Below, one piece after another: positions 52,284 to 62,083 of a stretch of DNA of 64,000 nt. The stretch is from Novosphingobium hassiacum (GTDB lineage Bacteria; Pseudomonadota; Alphaproteobacteria; Sphingomonadales; Sphingomonadaceae). Both the position numbers and the translations under genes were made by a program. A model generated the notes under the pieces. The model was not told the origin of the DNA and did no database searches. It worked only from the letters and a program-made list of their open reading frames with translations. Where the stretch lies: assembly GCF_014196055.1 (NCBI RefSeq), contig NZ_JACICY010000001.1, positions 372,001-436,000 of the forward strand, written 5' to 3'. Every line of letters begins with the position of its first letter. Within the stretch, counting starts at the first letter, position 1.

Positions 52284-53741
52284 TTACGCCTCCAGCACGT
52301 CGCGGACGTAGCGGTCGAGCAGACGCACGCCGAAGCCGGTCGCGCCCTTGTCCCATGTCGCGCCGGGCTTGTCGGCCCAGACCATTCCGGCGATGTCGAG
52401 GTGAGCCCAGGCCACGCCCTTGTCGATATAGCGGTTGAGGAACTGCGCGGCGGTGATCGAGCCGCCGTAGCGCGGGCCGACGTTCTTCATGTCCGCGATG
52501 GGGCTGTCGATCAGCTTGTCGTAAGCCGCGCCGATCGGGAATCGCCACAGCTTGTCGCCGCTCGCCTTGCCCGCCGCATCGAGCTTGGCATGGAGCGCAT
52601 CGTCGTTGCTGAAGATGCCGCCGTATTCGTGGCCGAGCGAAATGATGATTGCGCCGGTCAGCGTGGCGAGATCGACGATCGTGGCCGGGCTGTAGACTTT
52701 CTGCACCCAGGTCAGCGCGTCGCACAGCACGAGGCGGCCCTCGGCATCGGTGTTGATCACCTCGACCGTTTGGCCCGACATCGAGGTGACGACGTCACCC
52801 GGACGCTGGGCGTTACCATCGGGCATGTTCTCGACCAGACCGCAAACGCCGATGACGTCGGCCTTGGCCTTGCGCCGGGCGAGCGTGAGCATGGTGCCTG
52901 CCACGGCAGCCGCGCCGCCCATGTCCCACTTCATGTCTTCCATGCCCGCGGCGGGCTTGATCGAGATGCCGCCGGTATCGAACGTGACGCCCTTGCCGAC
53001 GAAGGCGGTCGGCTTGTCCGCCTCCGCACCCTTCCAGCGCATCGCCAGCAGGCGCGGTTCGCGCACCGACCCTTGCGCCACGCCAAGTAGCGCGCCCATG
53101 CCGAGCGCGGTCATTTCTGCAAGGCCAAGCACGACGATCTCGACTCCGCTGCCTTCGAGGCGGGCGCGGGCGCGCTCGACGAAGCTCTCGGGGTAGATCA
53201 CGTTGGCAGGCTCGGCGACGAGTTCGCGCGTGAACTCGACGCCTTCGGCGACCGCGCTTTCAATGTCCCACGCAGCAGACGTGCCCTCGGGCGCGGCGAC
53301 GGCGACCAGTTCGGCGAGCGAGCGCTTCTGTTCGTCGGTCAGTTTGGTGCGGTAGACATCATGCCGCCAGCCGCGCAGCCGTGCGCCGAGCAGGACGGCA
53401 GCAGCTTCGGTGCCGCTCAGGCCAGCATCGCTGAAGTCGATCGCCAGCGAAGTTTCACCAGAAGTGAGATACTTGGCGGTCAGTGCCGCGCCTGCTTTTT
53501 CCAGTGCGGGCAGGCGTTCGGCCCCTTCTGCCTTGCCGATGCCGACGAGTGCCAGACGCTTGGTGCCGCCCTCGCCCGCCACGAACGCCTCGAACACCTG
53601 GCCCGCCTTGCCGGTGAATCGCGCGGCGCCCGCGCCTTCGCGTACGACCACGTCGAGATCGGCGGGAAGCGCATTTTGCACCACGAGCCGCGCGACGAGG
53701 CGGGGAAGCGGGGCATCGCTGGTGCGGAAAACGACCTTCAT
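52284..53741 (-). CDS. pepA: Leucyl aminopeptidase
   Basis: PepA is a hexameric M17 metallopeptidase that removes N-terminal residues. The 485-aa protein has the catalytic domain signature [16 protein letters not shown], metal ligands in [18 protein letters not shown] and [14 protein letters not shown], and a divergent N-terminal domain. It is divergent from lptD with about 100 bases between. In some bacteria PepA also binds DNA; nothing here shows that. Confidence 0.96.
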   Translation of the reverse strand: MKVVFRTSDAPLPRLVARLVVQNALPADLDVVVREGAGAARFTGKAGQVFEAFVAGEGGTKRLALVGIGKAEGAERLPALEKAGAALTAKYLTSGETSLAIDFSDAGLSGTEAAAVLLGARLRGWRHDVYRTKLTDEQKRSLAELVAVAAPEGTSAAWDIESAVAEGVEFTRELVAEPANVIYPESFVERARARLEGSGVEIVVLGLAEMTALGMGALLGVAQGSVREPRLLAMRWKGAEADKPTAFVGKGVTFDTGGISIKPAAGMEDMKWDMGGAAAVAGTMLTLARRKAKADVIGVCGLVENMPDGNAQRPGDVVTSMSGQTVEVINTDAEGRLVLCDALTWVQKVYSPATIVDLATLTGAIIISLGHEYGGIFSNDDALHAKLDAAGKASGDKLWRFPIGAAYDKLIDSPIADMKNVGPRYGGSITAAQFLNRYIDKGVAWAHLDIAGMVWADKPGATWDKGATGFGVRLLDRYVRDVLEA

Positions 53742-53842
53742 TCGGGGACTCCTGTCGGAAAGACGTCACGCGTCGGCAAGGATCGGCCGAGGTGAAAATT
53801 GTGGAATTGCAGTTAGGGTGCACTGGTGCGATAGGCAAGCGC

Positions 53843-56131
53843 ATGCAATCCGCCCGGCGGCCCCAGCCGCAAGCCCCTGATCGACGCTTGCGCCGCGCGC
53901 GTATCACTTTGACGACCGCCGGGACTGCGCTCGCGCTGGTACTGGGCGCTTTCGCGGCGCTCCCGGTGTTCGCGCAGGAAGCAGGTGCGCCGGTCGTACT
54001 GGCATCGCCTGCCGAATCATCGCCGGACGATGTCTTGCGGTTCGAGGCCGACAAGGTCCGCTATGACAGCAATTCCGAACTGGTAACCGCCGAGGGCAGC
54101 GTCGTGCTGCGGCGCGAGGACCAGACCGTGCGCGCAGATAGCGTCGTGTGGGATCGCAACACCGGCAAGATCAACGCCGCCGGAAACATCCGCTTCGTCG
54201 ATGAAGACGGCAACATCGTCTATACCGACAAGGTCGAGCTGACCGACGAGTTCAAGGCAGGCGCGATCGAGGACCTGCTGATCGTGCTGCGCACCGGCGG
54301 ACGGCTGGCCGCGCGCAGCGGCACGCGCGATGAAAACGGCAACATGACCTTGAATACGGCGGCCTATTCGGGCTGTTCGGTCGAGGACAGCAGCGGTTGC
54401 CCCAAGAACCCGAGCTGGGAAGTGACCGCCGCGCGCGTCTACTTCGACGCGAAGGAAAAGCGGGTGAAGTACTACGGCGCGACGCTGCGCCTGTTCGGCA
54501 TTCCGATCCTGCCGCTCCCGGGACTTGGCCACACTTCGGATTTCCGCGCCGAGACCGGCCTGCTGATCCCCGATTTTCGCCTGAGCGCGTCGAACGGCGC
54601 CGAAATCAGCGAGACATGGTACTGGCGCATCGCGGACAACCGCGATCTGGCGCTGACCGGTACGTTCTACACCGAATCGCTGCCGATGCTGACGGCCAAG
54701 TACCGGCATCTGACCAACCTCGGTGCATTCCAGATCACCGGCTACGCCACACGCAGTTCGCGTATTTCGGTCGGCGGCGCGGCTTCGACCCAGCAGCAAT
54801 CGTGGCGCGGTTATATCGAGGGCACCGGCAGGCTGCAGTTCTCGCCGCATTGGAGCCTGACCGGCAACGGTCGGCTTGCGTCGGATCGCACCTTCCTGCG
54901 CCGCTACGACATCAGCCGCGATGACCGGCTGCGCTCGTCACTCAACCTCGAGCGCATCGACAATTCGAGTTACCTGAGCATTGCCGGCTGGGCGACGCAG
55001 ACCGTACGCGTCGGCGATCCGCAGGGCATGGTGCCGCTCGCCCTGCCCGCGATCGACTATCGCCGACGCGCGATCATCAACGGCATTCCAGGCAGGTTCG
55101 AGTTCGAGGCCAACAGCCTCGCGATCCTGCGCACGGCGGGGCAAGACAGCCAGCGCGCCTTTGCCCGCGCGCAGTGGGACTTGCGCACGATCACCGGTCT
55201 GGGTCAGGAAGTAACGCTGACCGGACTGGTGCGCGGCGACGTCTATCACAGCGCCGAGAACGAGCTGACCACGACCGCGATCTATCGTGGCGAGCCCGGC
55301 TGGCAGACACGCGGCATCGCTACGGCCGCGCTCGACGTGAAGTGGCCGTTCGTCGGGGAATTCCTCGGCGGCGCGCAAGTGCTGACCCCGCGTTTCCAGG
55401 TCGTGGCGACGCCGGGCGTGCGCAACTTCGAGATTCCCAACGAGGATTCGCGCTCGGTCGATCTGGAAGACACCAACCTATTCGCGCTGAACCGCTTTCC
55501 GGGCCATGACCGGATCGAGGACGGGGTGCGGTTTACCTACGGCGTCGACTGGGACTATCAGCGCCCGGGCCTGCGCGTGACGACCACGATCGGGCAGAGC
55601 TACCGTCTGTCGCGCCAGAACTCGATCCTGCCAGACGGCACGGGCCTGACCAACCGTGCCTCCGACTATGTCGGGCGGACCACCGTGCGTTTCGGCGACA
55701 TCGTCAAGGTGACGCACCGCTTCCGGCTCGACAAGGACAGTTTCGCGCTGCGCCGCAACGAATTCGACGCGACGCTGGGCGACCACCGGCGCTACATCGA
55801 AGCGGGCTACTTGCGGCTCAACCGCAATATCGCCACGACCTTCGAAGACCTGCAGGACCGCGAAGAGCTTCGCTTTGCCGCGCGCACCCCGATCACACGC
55901 GCATTTTCGATCTTCGCCTCGGGCATCGTCAACCTGACCGACAAGGATGAAGACCCGACGTTCACCTCGGACGGGTTCCAGATGCTGCGCCACCGCATCG
56001 GCGTTGCCTATACCGACGATTGCCTCGACCTGTCGTTGACGTGGCGGCGCGATTACGTGACCACGGGCGATGCGCAGCGCGGCAACTCTTTCCAGATTTC
56101 ACTCTCACTCAAGAACCTCGGGGTGAAATAG
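53843..56131 (+). CDS. lptD: LPS assembly outer-membrane protein LptD
   Basis: LptD with LptE inserts lipopolysaccharide into the outer membrane. The 762-aa protein has a signal peptide (LTTAGTALALVLGAFAALPVFA|QEAG), an N-terminal jellyroll (OstA) domain with FEADKVRYDSNSELVTAEGSV and DSVVWDRNTGKINAAGNIRF, and a large beta-barrel domain. I chose ATG 53843; the frame also opens at GTG 53792. The following surA and pdxA-rsmA are the usual partners. Confidence 0.93.
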   Translation: MQSARRPQPQAPDRRLRRARITLTTAGTALALVLGAFAALPVFAQEAGAPVVLASPAESSPDDVLRFEADKVRYDSNSELVTAEGSVVLRREDQTVRADSVVWDRNTGKINAAGNIRFVDEDGNIVYTDKVELTDEFKAGAIEDLLIVLRTGGRLAARSGTRDENGNMTLNTAAYSGCSVEDSSGCPKNPSWEVTAARVYFDAKEKRVKYYGATLRLFGIPILPLPGLGHTSDFRAETGLLIPDFRLSASNGAEISETWYWRIADNRDLALTGTFYTESLPMLTAKYRHLTNLGAFQITGYATRSSRISVGGAASTQQQSWRGYIEGTGRLQFSPHWSLTGNGRLASDRTFLRRYDISRDDRLRSSLNLERIDNSSYLSIAGWATQTVRVGDPQGMVPLALPAIDYRRRAIINGIPGRFEFEANSLAILRTAGQDSQRAFARAQWDLRTITGLGQEVTLTGLVRGDVYHSAENELTTTAIYRGEPGWQTRGIATAALDVKWPFVGEFLGGAQVLTPRFQVVATPGVRNFEIPNEDSRSVDLEDTNLFALNRFPGHDRIEDGVRFTYGVDWDYQRPGLRVTTTIGQSYRLSRQNSILPDGTGLTNRASDYVGRTTVRFGDIVKVTHRFRLDKDSFALRRNEFDATLGDHRRYIEAGYLRLNRNIATTFEDLQDREELRFAARTPITRAFSIFASGIVNLTDKDEDPTFTSDGFQMLRHRIGVAYTDDCLDLSLTWRRDYVTTGDAQRGNSFQISLSLKNLGVK

Positions 56132-56251
56132 CGCCTCGAAGCGCCGAGACTTGCCCTTTTGCGCGCAATCCGCCACTCAGCTTGCGTTAAGCCGCTCGCG
56201 GCCAATGCCCGAGACTATTAGCGCCAGTTCGACAGGACCACTTACCCGATC

Positions 56252-57610
56252 ATGATGTCCAAGCTGAAGATGACCCGCAAGGCGGCTACCCGTTCGTTTG
56301 GTTCCGCAGCGCTCGCGTTCGGCGCGCTGGCCTGCGCGACGACGCCGGTTCTGGCACAGGGCGCGAATTCCCCGCTCAACATCCCGGCAAACCCGGTGAT
56401 GTTCGGCAAGAACGATCCCAACGTCCGCCGCGCCACGGCCATCGTCAACGGCGAGGTCGTGACCGGGACCGACGTAGAGCAGCGGCTCGCGCTGATCGTC
56501 TCGGCCAATGGCAACAAGGTTTCCGGCGAGGAACTCGAGCGGCTGCGCATGCAGGTGCTGCGCAACCTGATCGACGAGACGCTGCAGATCCAGGAAGCCA
56601 AGGCCGCCGACACCCCGGCCGACGACGCCCAGGTCGACGCGACTTACGAGCGTGTCGCGACTCAGAACTTCGGCCAGTCTGGTGCGGCCATGGAGAAGTA
56701 CCTGACGCGGATCGGTTCATCGTCTGCATCGCTCAAGCGCCAGATCCGGGGCGAACTGGCGTGGCAGAACCTGCTGCGCCGCAACGTTCAGCCTTTCGTC
56801 AACGTCTCTGAAGGCGAAGTGACGGAAATGATGCAGCGCCTGCAAGCGTCCAAGGGCACCGAAGAATACCGCATCGGCGAAATCTTCCTTGCGGCAACCG
56901 ACCAGAACAAGCCGCAGGTCTTCGCCAATGCCGAAAAGATCGTCGAACAGCTCAAGGGCGGCGGCAGCTTCGTTGCCTATGCGCGCCAGTATTCGGAAGC
57001 CTCGACCGCAGCGGTCGGCGGTGATCTAGGGTGGATCCGCCTTGCCCAGCTGCCGGCTGAACTCGGCGCTGCGGCGACCAACATGCAGCCGGGGCAACTG
57101 GCTGGTCCCGTCGAAATCCGGGGCGGTTTTTCGATTCTCTACCTGATCGACAAGCGCCAGGTGCTGACCGCCGATCCGCGCGACGCGCTGCTCAGCCTCA
57201 AGCAGATCTCGATCGATTTCCCCAAGGGCATCAGCTCTGACGCAGCAGGCAAGAAAGCTGCGGAATTTGCGGCAATGGCCAAGGCGATCAAGGGTTGCGG
57301 CGATGCCGAAGGTGCAGCCGCAAAGATCGGCGCGACGGTCGTCGCCAACGACCAGATCAAGGCGCGCGACCTGCCCGGCGCACTGCAGGAAACGCTGCTC
57401 AATCTGCCGGTCGGCCAGACGACCCCCCCGTTCGGTTCGATCGACGAAGGCGTGCGCGTGCTGATGCTCTGCGGCAGAGACGATCCGCAAGTGTCAAGCG
57501 GCCCGAGCTTCGACGAGCTGATGTCGCAGATCGAGGACGACCGCGTCAACAAGCGCGCCCAGACCTACCTGCGCGATCTGCGTCGCGACGCGGTGATCGA
57601 GTACAACTGA
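56252..57610 (+). CDS. surA: Periplasmic chaperone/peptidyl-prolyl isomerase SurA
   Basis: SurA escorts outer-membrane proteins to BAM. The 452-aa protein has a signal peptide (ending TPVLA|QG), an N-terminal SurA domain (AIVNGEVVTGTDVEQRLALI, LRNLIDETLQIQEAKA) and one clear parvulin PPIase domain (FVAYARQYSEASTAAVGGDLGWIR). The second parvulin-like part is divergent. The ATG at 56252 has only a weak ribosome site. It lies 120 bases after lptD. Confidence 0.93.
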   Translation: MMSKLKMTRKAATRSFGSAALAFGALACATTPVLAQGANSPLNIPANPVMFGKNDPNVRRATAIVNGEVVTGTDVEQRLALIVSANGNKVSGEELERLRMQVLRNLIDETLQIQEAKAADTPADDAQVDATYERVATQNFGQSGAAMEKYLTRIGSSSASLKRQIRGELAWQNLLRRNVQPFVNVSEGEVTEMMQRLQASKGTEEYRIGEIFLAATDQNKPQVFANAEKIVEQLKGGGSFVAYARQYSEASTAAVGGDLGWIRLAQLPAELGAAATNMQPGQLAGPVEIRGGFSILYLIDKRQVLTADPRDALLSLKQISIDFPKGISSDAAGKKAAEFAAMAKAIKGCGDAEGAAAKIGATVVANDQIKARDLPGALQETLLNLPVGQTTPPFGSIDEGVRVLMLCGRDDPQVSSGPSFDELMSQIEDDRVNKRAQTYLRDLRRDAVIEYN

Positions 57611-57637
57611 GGGGGGCGCCAGAGGCCTCCCGTGATG

Positions 57638-57715
57638 GACCCCGGCCTTCGCCGGGGCGACATTTGGTTTGATGATAAACCATTTACCGCCACCCCGGCG
57701 GAGGCCGGGGCCTAT
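57638..57715. repeat. REPIN-like inverted hairpin pair between surA and pdxA
   Basis: GACCCCGGCCTTCGCCGGGG near 57637-57657 and an inverted relative, with CCCCGGCCTCCGCCGGGG on the opposite strand, near 57692-57711, face each other. Between them TGGTTT (57665) and AAACCA (57677) form a small dyad. The unit resembles, but is not identical to, that at 32716. Confidence 0.75.
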
Positions 57716-57789
57716 CCCGCTAGCGGGATCATCATGGCGTCACGGAAATGGTGGTTTCCAGCAAGTCGCGCTCGGCCTAAGGCGAGCGC

Positions 57790-58797
57790 ATGACTCTCGC
57801 CCTGCCCCTTGCATATTCGATCGGTGATCCTGCAGGTATCGGGCCGGAAATGGCGGCCGCGGCATGGGCTGTGCGGCATACCGAGAGTCTGCCGCCGTTC
57901 TTCGTGATCGGATCGGCGCGGGTGATCGAGGAAGCGGCGCGGCGGCGCGGGCTTGATGTGCCGGTCTGTGCCGTCAAGGCACCTGACGAGGTCGCGGACT
58001 GCTTTGCCGATGCGCTGCCGGTGCTCGACCTTGCCGATCTGGACTACACGCCCGGCGAACCCGACGATGCGGGCGCGTCGCTTGCGCTGACTGCACTGGG
58101 CGTTGCCACGGGCCTTGTGCGTTCGGGCGCGGCGGCGGCGCTGGTGACCGGGCCGATTGCCAAAAGCCGGCTGGCGCGGGTCGGGTTCGACTTTCCGGGC
58201 CAGACCGAATTCGTCGCCGACGCCTGCGGCATTGCGCCTGAAAACGCGGTGATGATGCTTGCCGGACCGAGCCTGCGGGTGGTGCCGATCACCGTCCACG
58301 TGGCTTTGCGCGACGTGCCCGAACTGCTGACCATCGAACTGATCCGCAACCGCGCAGCGATCACGGCTGCCGCGCTGGTGCGCGATTTCGGCATCGTCCG
58401 GCCGCGCCTCGCGGTGGCGGGGTTGAACCCGCACGCGGGCGAGGACGGCCGCATGGGCTCGGAGGAAGCGGAGATCGTCGCGCCTGCCGTTGTGCTGCTG
58501 CAAGCTGCCGGGATCGCTGTGTCGGGCCCGCTGCCACCTGATACGATGTTCCACGCCGAGGCACGCGAACGCTATGACGTGGCGATCTGCATGTACCACG
58601 ATCAGGCGCTTATCCCGTTGAAGGCGCTCGATTTCGATCAGGGCGTGAATGTCACGCTGGGCCTGCCGATCATCCGCACCTCGCCCGACCACGGCACTGC
58701 CTTCGGTATTGCCGGGACCGACACCGCACGCGTCGGGCCGACGATTGCCGCGCTGCGTATGGCGGGCGAATGTGCTGCGCGAAGGACACTGGTTTGA
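57790..58797 (+). CDS. pdxA: 4-hydroxythreonine-4-phosphate dehydrogenase
   Basis: PdxA oxidises 4-phosphohydroxythreonine in vitamin B6 synthesis; its product is used by PdxJ (encoded at 36676). The 335-aa protein has YSIGDPAGIGPEM, VTGPIAKSRLARVG, MYHDQALIPLKAL and RTSPDHGTAFGIAG, with the conserved metal His and Asp residues. rsmA begins at its stop (TTGA). Confidence 0.95.
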   Translation: MTLALPLAYSIGDPAGIGPEMAAAAWAVRHTESLPPFFVIGSARVIEEAARRRGLDVPVCAVKAPDEVADCFADALPVLDLADLDYTPGEPDDAGASLALTALGVATGLVRSGAAAALVTGPIAKSRLARVGFDFPGQTEFVADACGIAPENAVMMLAGPSLRVVPITVHVALRDVPELLTIELIRNRAAITAAALVRDFGIVRPRLAVAGLNPHAGEDGRMGSEEAEIVAPAVVLLQAAGIAVSGPLPPDTMFHAEARERYDVAICMYHDQALIPLKALDFDQGVNVTLGLPIIRTSPDHGTAFGIAGTDTARVGPTIAALRMAGECAARRTLV

Positions 58798-59615
58798 CCG
58801 AGCTTCCCCCTTTACGCGAGGTCGTCAACCGGCATGGGTTGATCGCGACCAAGGCGCTCGGCCAGAACTTCCTGTTCGATGAGCAGCTGCTCAGCCGCAT
58901 CGCCACGGTGCCGGGCAAGTTGCAGGGCCAGAACGTGCTCGAAGTCGGCCCCGGCCCCGGCGGATTGACGCGGGCGCTGCTGCGCGCGGGCGCCAACGTT
59001 ACCGCGATCGAGATGGACAAGCGCTGCCTGCCCGCGCTTGCCGAACTGAACGAGGCATTCCCCGATCAGCTGACGGTGATCCAGGGCGACGCCACCAAGA
59101 TCGCCCCCGAGACGCTGTTTGACGGGCCATGGCATGTCGCGGCGAACCTGCCCTACAATGTCGGCACCGCGCTGTTCACCGGTTGGCTGTCGGGTCAGGC
59201 TTGGCCACCGCAGTGGCGCTCGCTTACGCTGATGTTCCAGCTGGAAGTTGCGGAGCGGATCATCGCTGTGCCGGGGTCAGGTGCCTACGGTCGACTCGCG
59301 GTGCTGGCGCAGTGGCGTTCGACCCCGCGCATCGCGATGAAAGTCCACCGCAGCGCGTTCACGCCGCCGCCCAAGGTGATGTCGGCGATCGTCCATGTCG
59401 AGCCTGCCGCAATGCCCGAAGGTGTCTCGGCCCGCATGCTCGAACGCGTCACCGAGTTCGCCTTCGGCCAACGCCGCAAGATGCTGCGGCAATCGCTGAA
59501 AGGCCTGCCCGGCGCGATCGAGGCGTTGGAAGCGTTGGGAATCGATTCCCAGAGGCGCGCTGAGACTTTGAGTGTGGACGAGTTTGTCGCGATTGCGCGG
59601 GTGCTGACGAAGTAG
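58794..59615 (+). CDS. rsmA: 16S rRNA A1518/A1519 dimethyltransferase
   Basis: RsmA (KsgA) dimethylates the two adenines near the 3' end of 16S rRNA. The 273-aa protein has ALGQNFLFDEQLL, the SAM-binding VLEVGPGPGGLTRALLR, the catalytic NLPYNVG and FTPPPKVMSAIVH. It starts with TTG 58794, overlapping the pdxA stop; no other start reaches the conserved N-terminus. Confidence 0.95.
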   Translation: MTELPPLREVVNRHGLIATKALGQNFLFDEQLLSRIATVPGKLQGQNVLEVGPGPGGLTRALLRAGANVTAIEMDKRCLPALAELNEAFPDQLTVIQGDATKIAPETLFDGPWHVAANLPYNVGTALFTGWLSGQAWPPQWRSLTLMFQLEVAERIIAVPGSGAYGRLAVLAQWRSTPRIAMKVHRSAFTPPPKVMSAIVHVEPAAMPEGVSARMLERVTEFAFGQRRKMLRQSLKGLPGAIEALEALGIDSQRRAETLSVDEFVAIARVLTK

Positions 59616-59619
59616 GGGT

Positions 59620-59729
59620 TTCTTCGCGCAGAGATCGCAGAGAGCGCTGAGAAGGTATTAGGGCGGTTCGCACGAAGACGAACTCCTACTCCTTTTTCTC
59701 TGCGCCCTCTGCGCCCTCTGCGCGAACAA
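59620..59729. repeat. Imperfect inverted repeat with short internal direct repeats
   Basis: TTCTTCGCGCAGAGATCGCA (59620 on) is an imperfect reverse complement of the CTCTGCGCCCTCTGCGCCCT stretch at 59698 on. The second arm contains a nine-base direct repeat CTCTGCGCC. It fills the gap between rsmA and glcB. Confidence 0.7.
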
Positions 59730-59757
59730 AAAGAAGCAGGCCCAAAAGCCCGCTTCC
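59728..59757 (-). terminator. Intrinsic terminator of glcB
   Basis: On the minus strand GAAGCGGGC-TTTTGG-GCCTGCTTC, one G-U pair, is followed by TTTTTG, seven bases after the glcB stop. Confidence 0.88.
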
Positions 59758-59763
59758 CGATCA

Positions 59764-61893
59764 TCAAGCCAGTTCGTCAACCCTTGCCGAAGCCGCCTTC
59801 TTCTTCAAGCGCCACGCATGCAGCAACGGCTCGGTGTAGCCGTTGGGTTGTTCGATGCCGTTGAACACCAGATCGCTCGCCGCGCGGAAGGCGAAGCTCT
59901 CTTCCCAGCGGCCGGCCATCGGCTCGTAGAGCGGGTCGCCTGCATTCTGCGCGTCGACCTTGGCAGCCATGCGCTTGAGGCTGTCCATGACCTGCTCTGT
60001 CGAACAGACACCGTGGAGCAACCAGTTGGCGATGTGCTGGCTGGAAATGCGCAGCGTCGCGCGGTCTTCCATCAGGCCGACATCGTTGATGTCGGGCACC
60101 TTCGAGCAGCCAACGCCCTGGTCGATCCAGCGCACGACGTAGCCGAGCAGCCCCTGGGCATTGTTGTCGAGCTCCTCGCGCACTTCGGCCTCGGACCAAT
60201 TGGTGCCCTCGGCCAGCGGGATCGCCAGCAGGGCGTCGAGGCTTGGCGTTGCTTCCTTCGCGACATCCCGCCGGACGTCGAACACGTTGACCTGATGATA
60301 GTGCATCGCGTGGAGCGTTGCCGCGGTGGGTGAAGGGACCCACGCGGTGTTCGCGCCGGTGCGCGGGTGCGCGATTTTCTGCTCCATCATGTCATGCATC
60401 ATGTCGGGCGCGGCCCACATGCCCTTGCCGATCTGCGCCTTGCCCGAAAAGCCGCTCGCCAGCCCGGTGCAGACGTTGCGCTTTTCATAGGCCGCAATCC
60501 AGCCCGAGCCCTTGATCGCGCCTTTGCGGATCATTGCGCCAGCCTGCATCGAAGTGTGGATTTCGTCGCCGGTACGGTCGAGGAAGCCGGTGTTGATGAA
60601 CACCACGCGGTCACGCACGGCACCGATGCAGGCGGCGAGGTTTGCCGAAGTGCGGCGCTCTTCGTCCATCACGCCGACCTTTACTGTGTGGCGGGCAAGG
60701 CCGAGCAGGTCTTCGACCGCATCGAACAGGCCGTTGGTGAAAGCGACCTCTTCGGGGCCGTGCATCTTGGGTTTGACGATATAGATGCTGCCGGTGCGGC
60801 TATTGGCCAGCCGCCCGAGACCGCGCACGTCATGCGCGCCAATGGCCGACGTTAACACCGCGTCCATCACGCCTTCGGGGATCTCCGAGCCGTCGGGCAG
60901 CAGGATCGCCGGGTTGGTCATCAGATGGCCCACGTTGCGCACGAACAACAGGCTCCGGCCCGGCAAGGACAGCGCGCCGCCATCCAAGGCAGTCCATTCC
61001 CGGTCGGCTTCGAGCGCGCGCGTCATGGTGCGCCCGCCCTTCTGGAAGCTCGCCTCCAGATCGCCGCGCATCAGGCCGAGCCAGTTGCGATAGGCCGCCA
61101 GCTTGTCTTCGGCATCGACCGCCGCGATCGAATCCTCCAGGTCGACGATCGCCGTCAGCGCCGCTTCCATGACGATGTCGGCGATTCCCGCCTTATCGTC
61201 CTTGCCGACCGGGTGCGCGCGGTCGAGCACGAGTTCGACATGGAGGCCGTTGTTCTTGAGCAGGATGCCGCCGGTTTTGTTGCCTACGTATTGCGTAACG
61301 TCGTGCAAGGGCAGCGCGCTGTCGCCGTCCCAGTCGGACCAGCTCATGTCCTTGAGCGGGAAGGTAGCGTCAAGGAACGCGCGCCCTGCCCGCATCACCG
61401 CCGCGCCGCGTTCGGTGTCGTAGCCACCGGGCCGTGCTGGGGCTGCGTCGAGCGCATCGGTGCCATACCATGCATCGTATAGGCTGCCCCAGCGCGCATT
61501 GGCCGCGTTGAGGACGAAGCGGTCGTTGAGTGCGGGCACGACCAGTTGCGGCCCTGCCATCGTCGCGATCTCGGGATCGACGTTCTGCGTGCCGATCGCG
61601 AAGGGCGTCGGTTCGGGCACGAGATAGCCAATCTGCGTCAGGAACGCGCGGTATTCGGCGGCATCCAGCGGCTTGCCCCGGCGGTCGCGATGCCACGCAT
61701 CGATCTGCACCTGCAAGTCGTCGCGCTTGGCCAGCAGCGCGCGATTTACCGGCGAAAAGCGCGCGACGAGAGCGGCAAAGCCTTGCCAGAATGCATCCGC
61801 TTCAAGGCCCAGCGGGGCCAGAACTTCGCTGTCGATGAAGGTTGAAAGGCCCAGATCAACCTGAAGCCCGCTGCGTTCAATACGTCCGTTCAT
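59764..61893 (-). CDS. glcB: Malate synthase G
   Basis: GlcB condenses glyoxylate with acetyl-CoA to malate. The 709-aa protein has the long G-isoform layout: [50 protein letters not shown] and the cysteine/Asp catalytic region DIMDDKIAHP-like [23 protein letters not shown] 61893 gives [13 protein letters not shown]; a GTG-started frame six codons longer exists. It is divergent from the M20 hydrolase gene with 190 bases between. No isocitrate lyase gene is in view. Confidence 0.95.
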   Translation of the reverse strand: MNGRIERSGLQVDLGLSTFIDSEVLAPLGLEADAFWQGFAALVARFSPVNRALLAKRDDLQVQIDAWHRDRRGKPLDAAEYRAFLTQIGYLVPEPTPFAIGTQNVDPEIATMAGPQLVVPALNDRFVLNAANARWGSLYDAWYGTDALDAAPARPGGYDTERGAAVMRAGRAFLDATFPLKDMSWSDWDGDSALPLHDVTQYVGNKTGGILLKNNGLHVELVLDRAHPVGKDDKAGIADIVMEAALTAIVDLEDSIAAVDAEDKLAAYRNWLGLMRGDLEASFQKGGRTMTRALEADREWTALDGGALSLPGRSLLFVRNVGHLMTNPAILLPDGSEIPEGVMDAVLTSAIGAHDVRGLGRLANSRTGSIYIVKPKMHGPEEVAFTNGLFDAVEDLLGLARHTVKVGVMDEERRTSANLAACIGAVRDRVVFINTGFLDRTGDEIHTSMQAGAMIRKGAIKGSGWIAAYEKRNVCTGLASGFSGKAQIGKGMWAAPDMMHDMMEQKIAHPRTGANTAWVPSPTAATLHAMHYHQVNVFDVRRDVAKEATPSLDALLAIPLAEGTNWSEAEVREELDNNAQGLLGYVVRWIDQGVGCSKVPDINDVGLMEDRATLRISSQHIANWLLHGVCSTEQVMDSLKRMAAKVDAQNAGDPLYEPMAGRWEESFAFRAASDLVFNGIEQPNGYTEPLLHAWRLKKKAASARVDELA

Positions 61894-62083
61894 TTCACCC
61901 AATCCATTCACTCAGATGGCATCGCCCACGCCAAGCAACGCCCGCGTGAGCCGAATCCGTTGGACCTGGGGAGGAACGGCCCAGCCTATGCATCAACGCG
62001 CAGGGGTTTGCAATAATGGGGAAGTTCGCCGTCACTCACACAGGGGTTCACCCAGGCTCCGGGAACCGCTACGACAGTTACAG

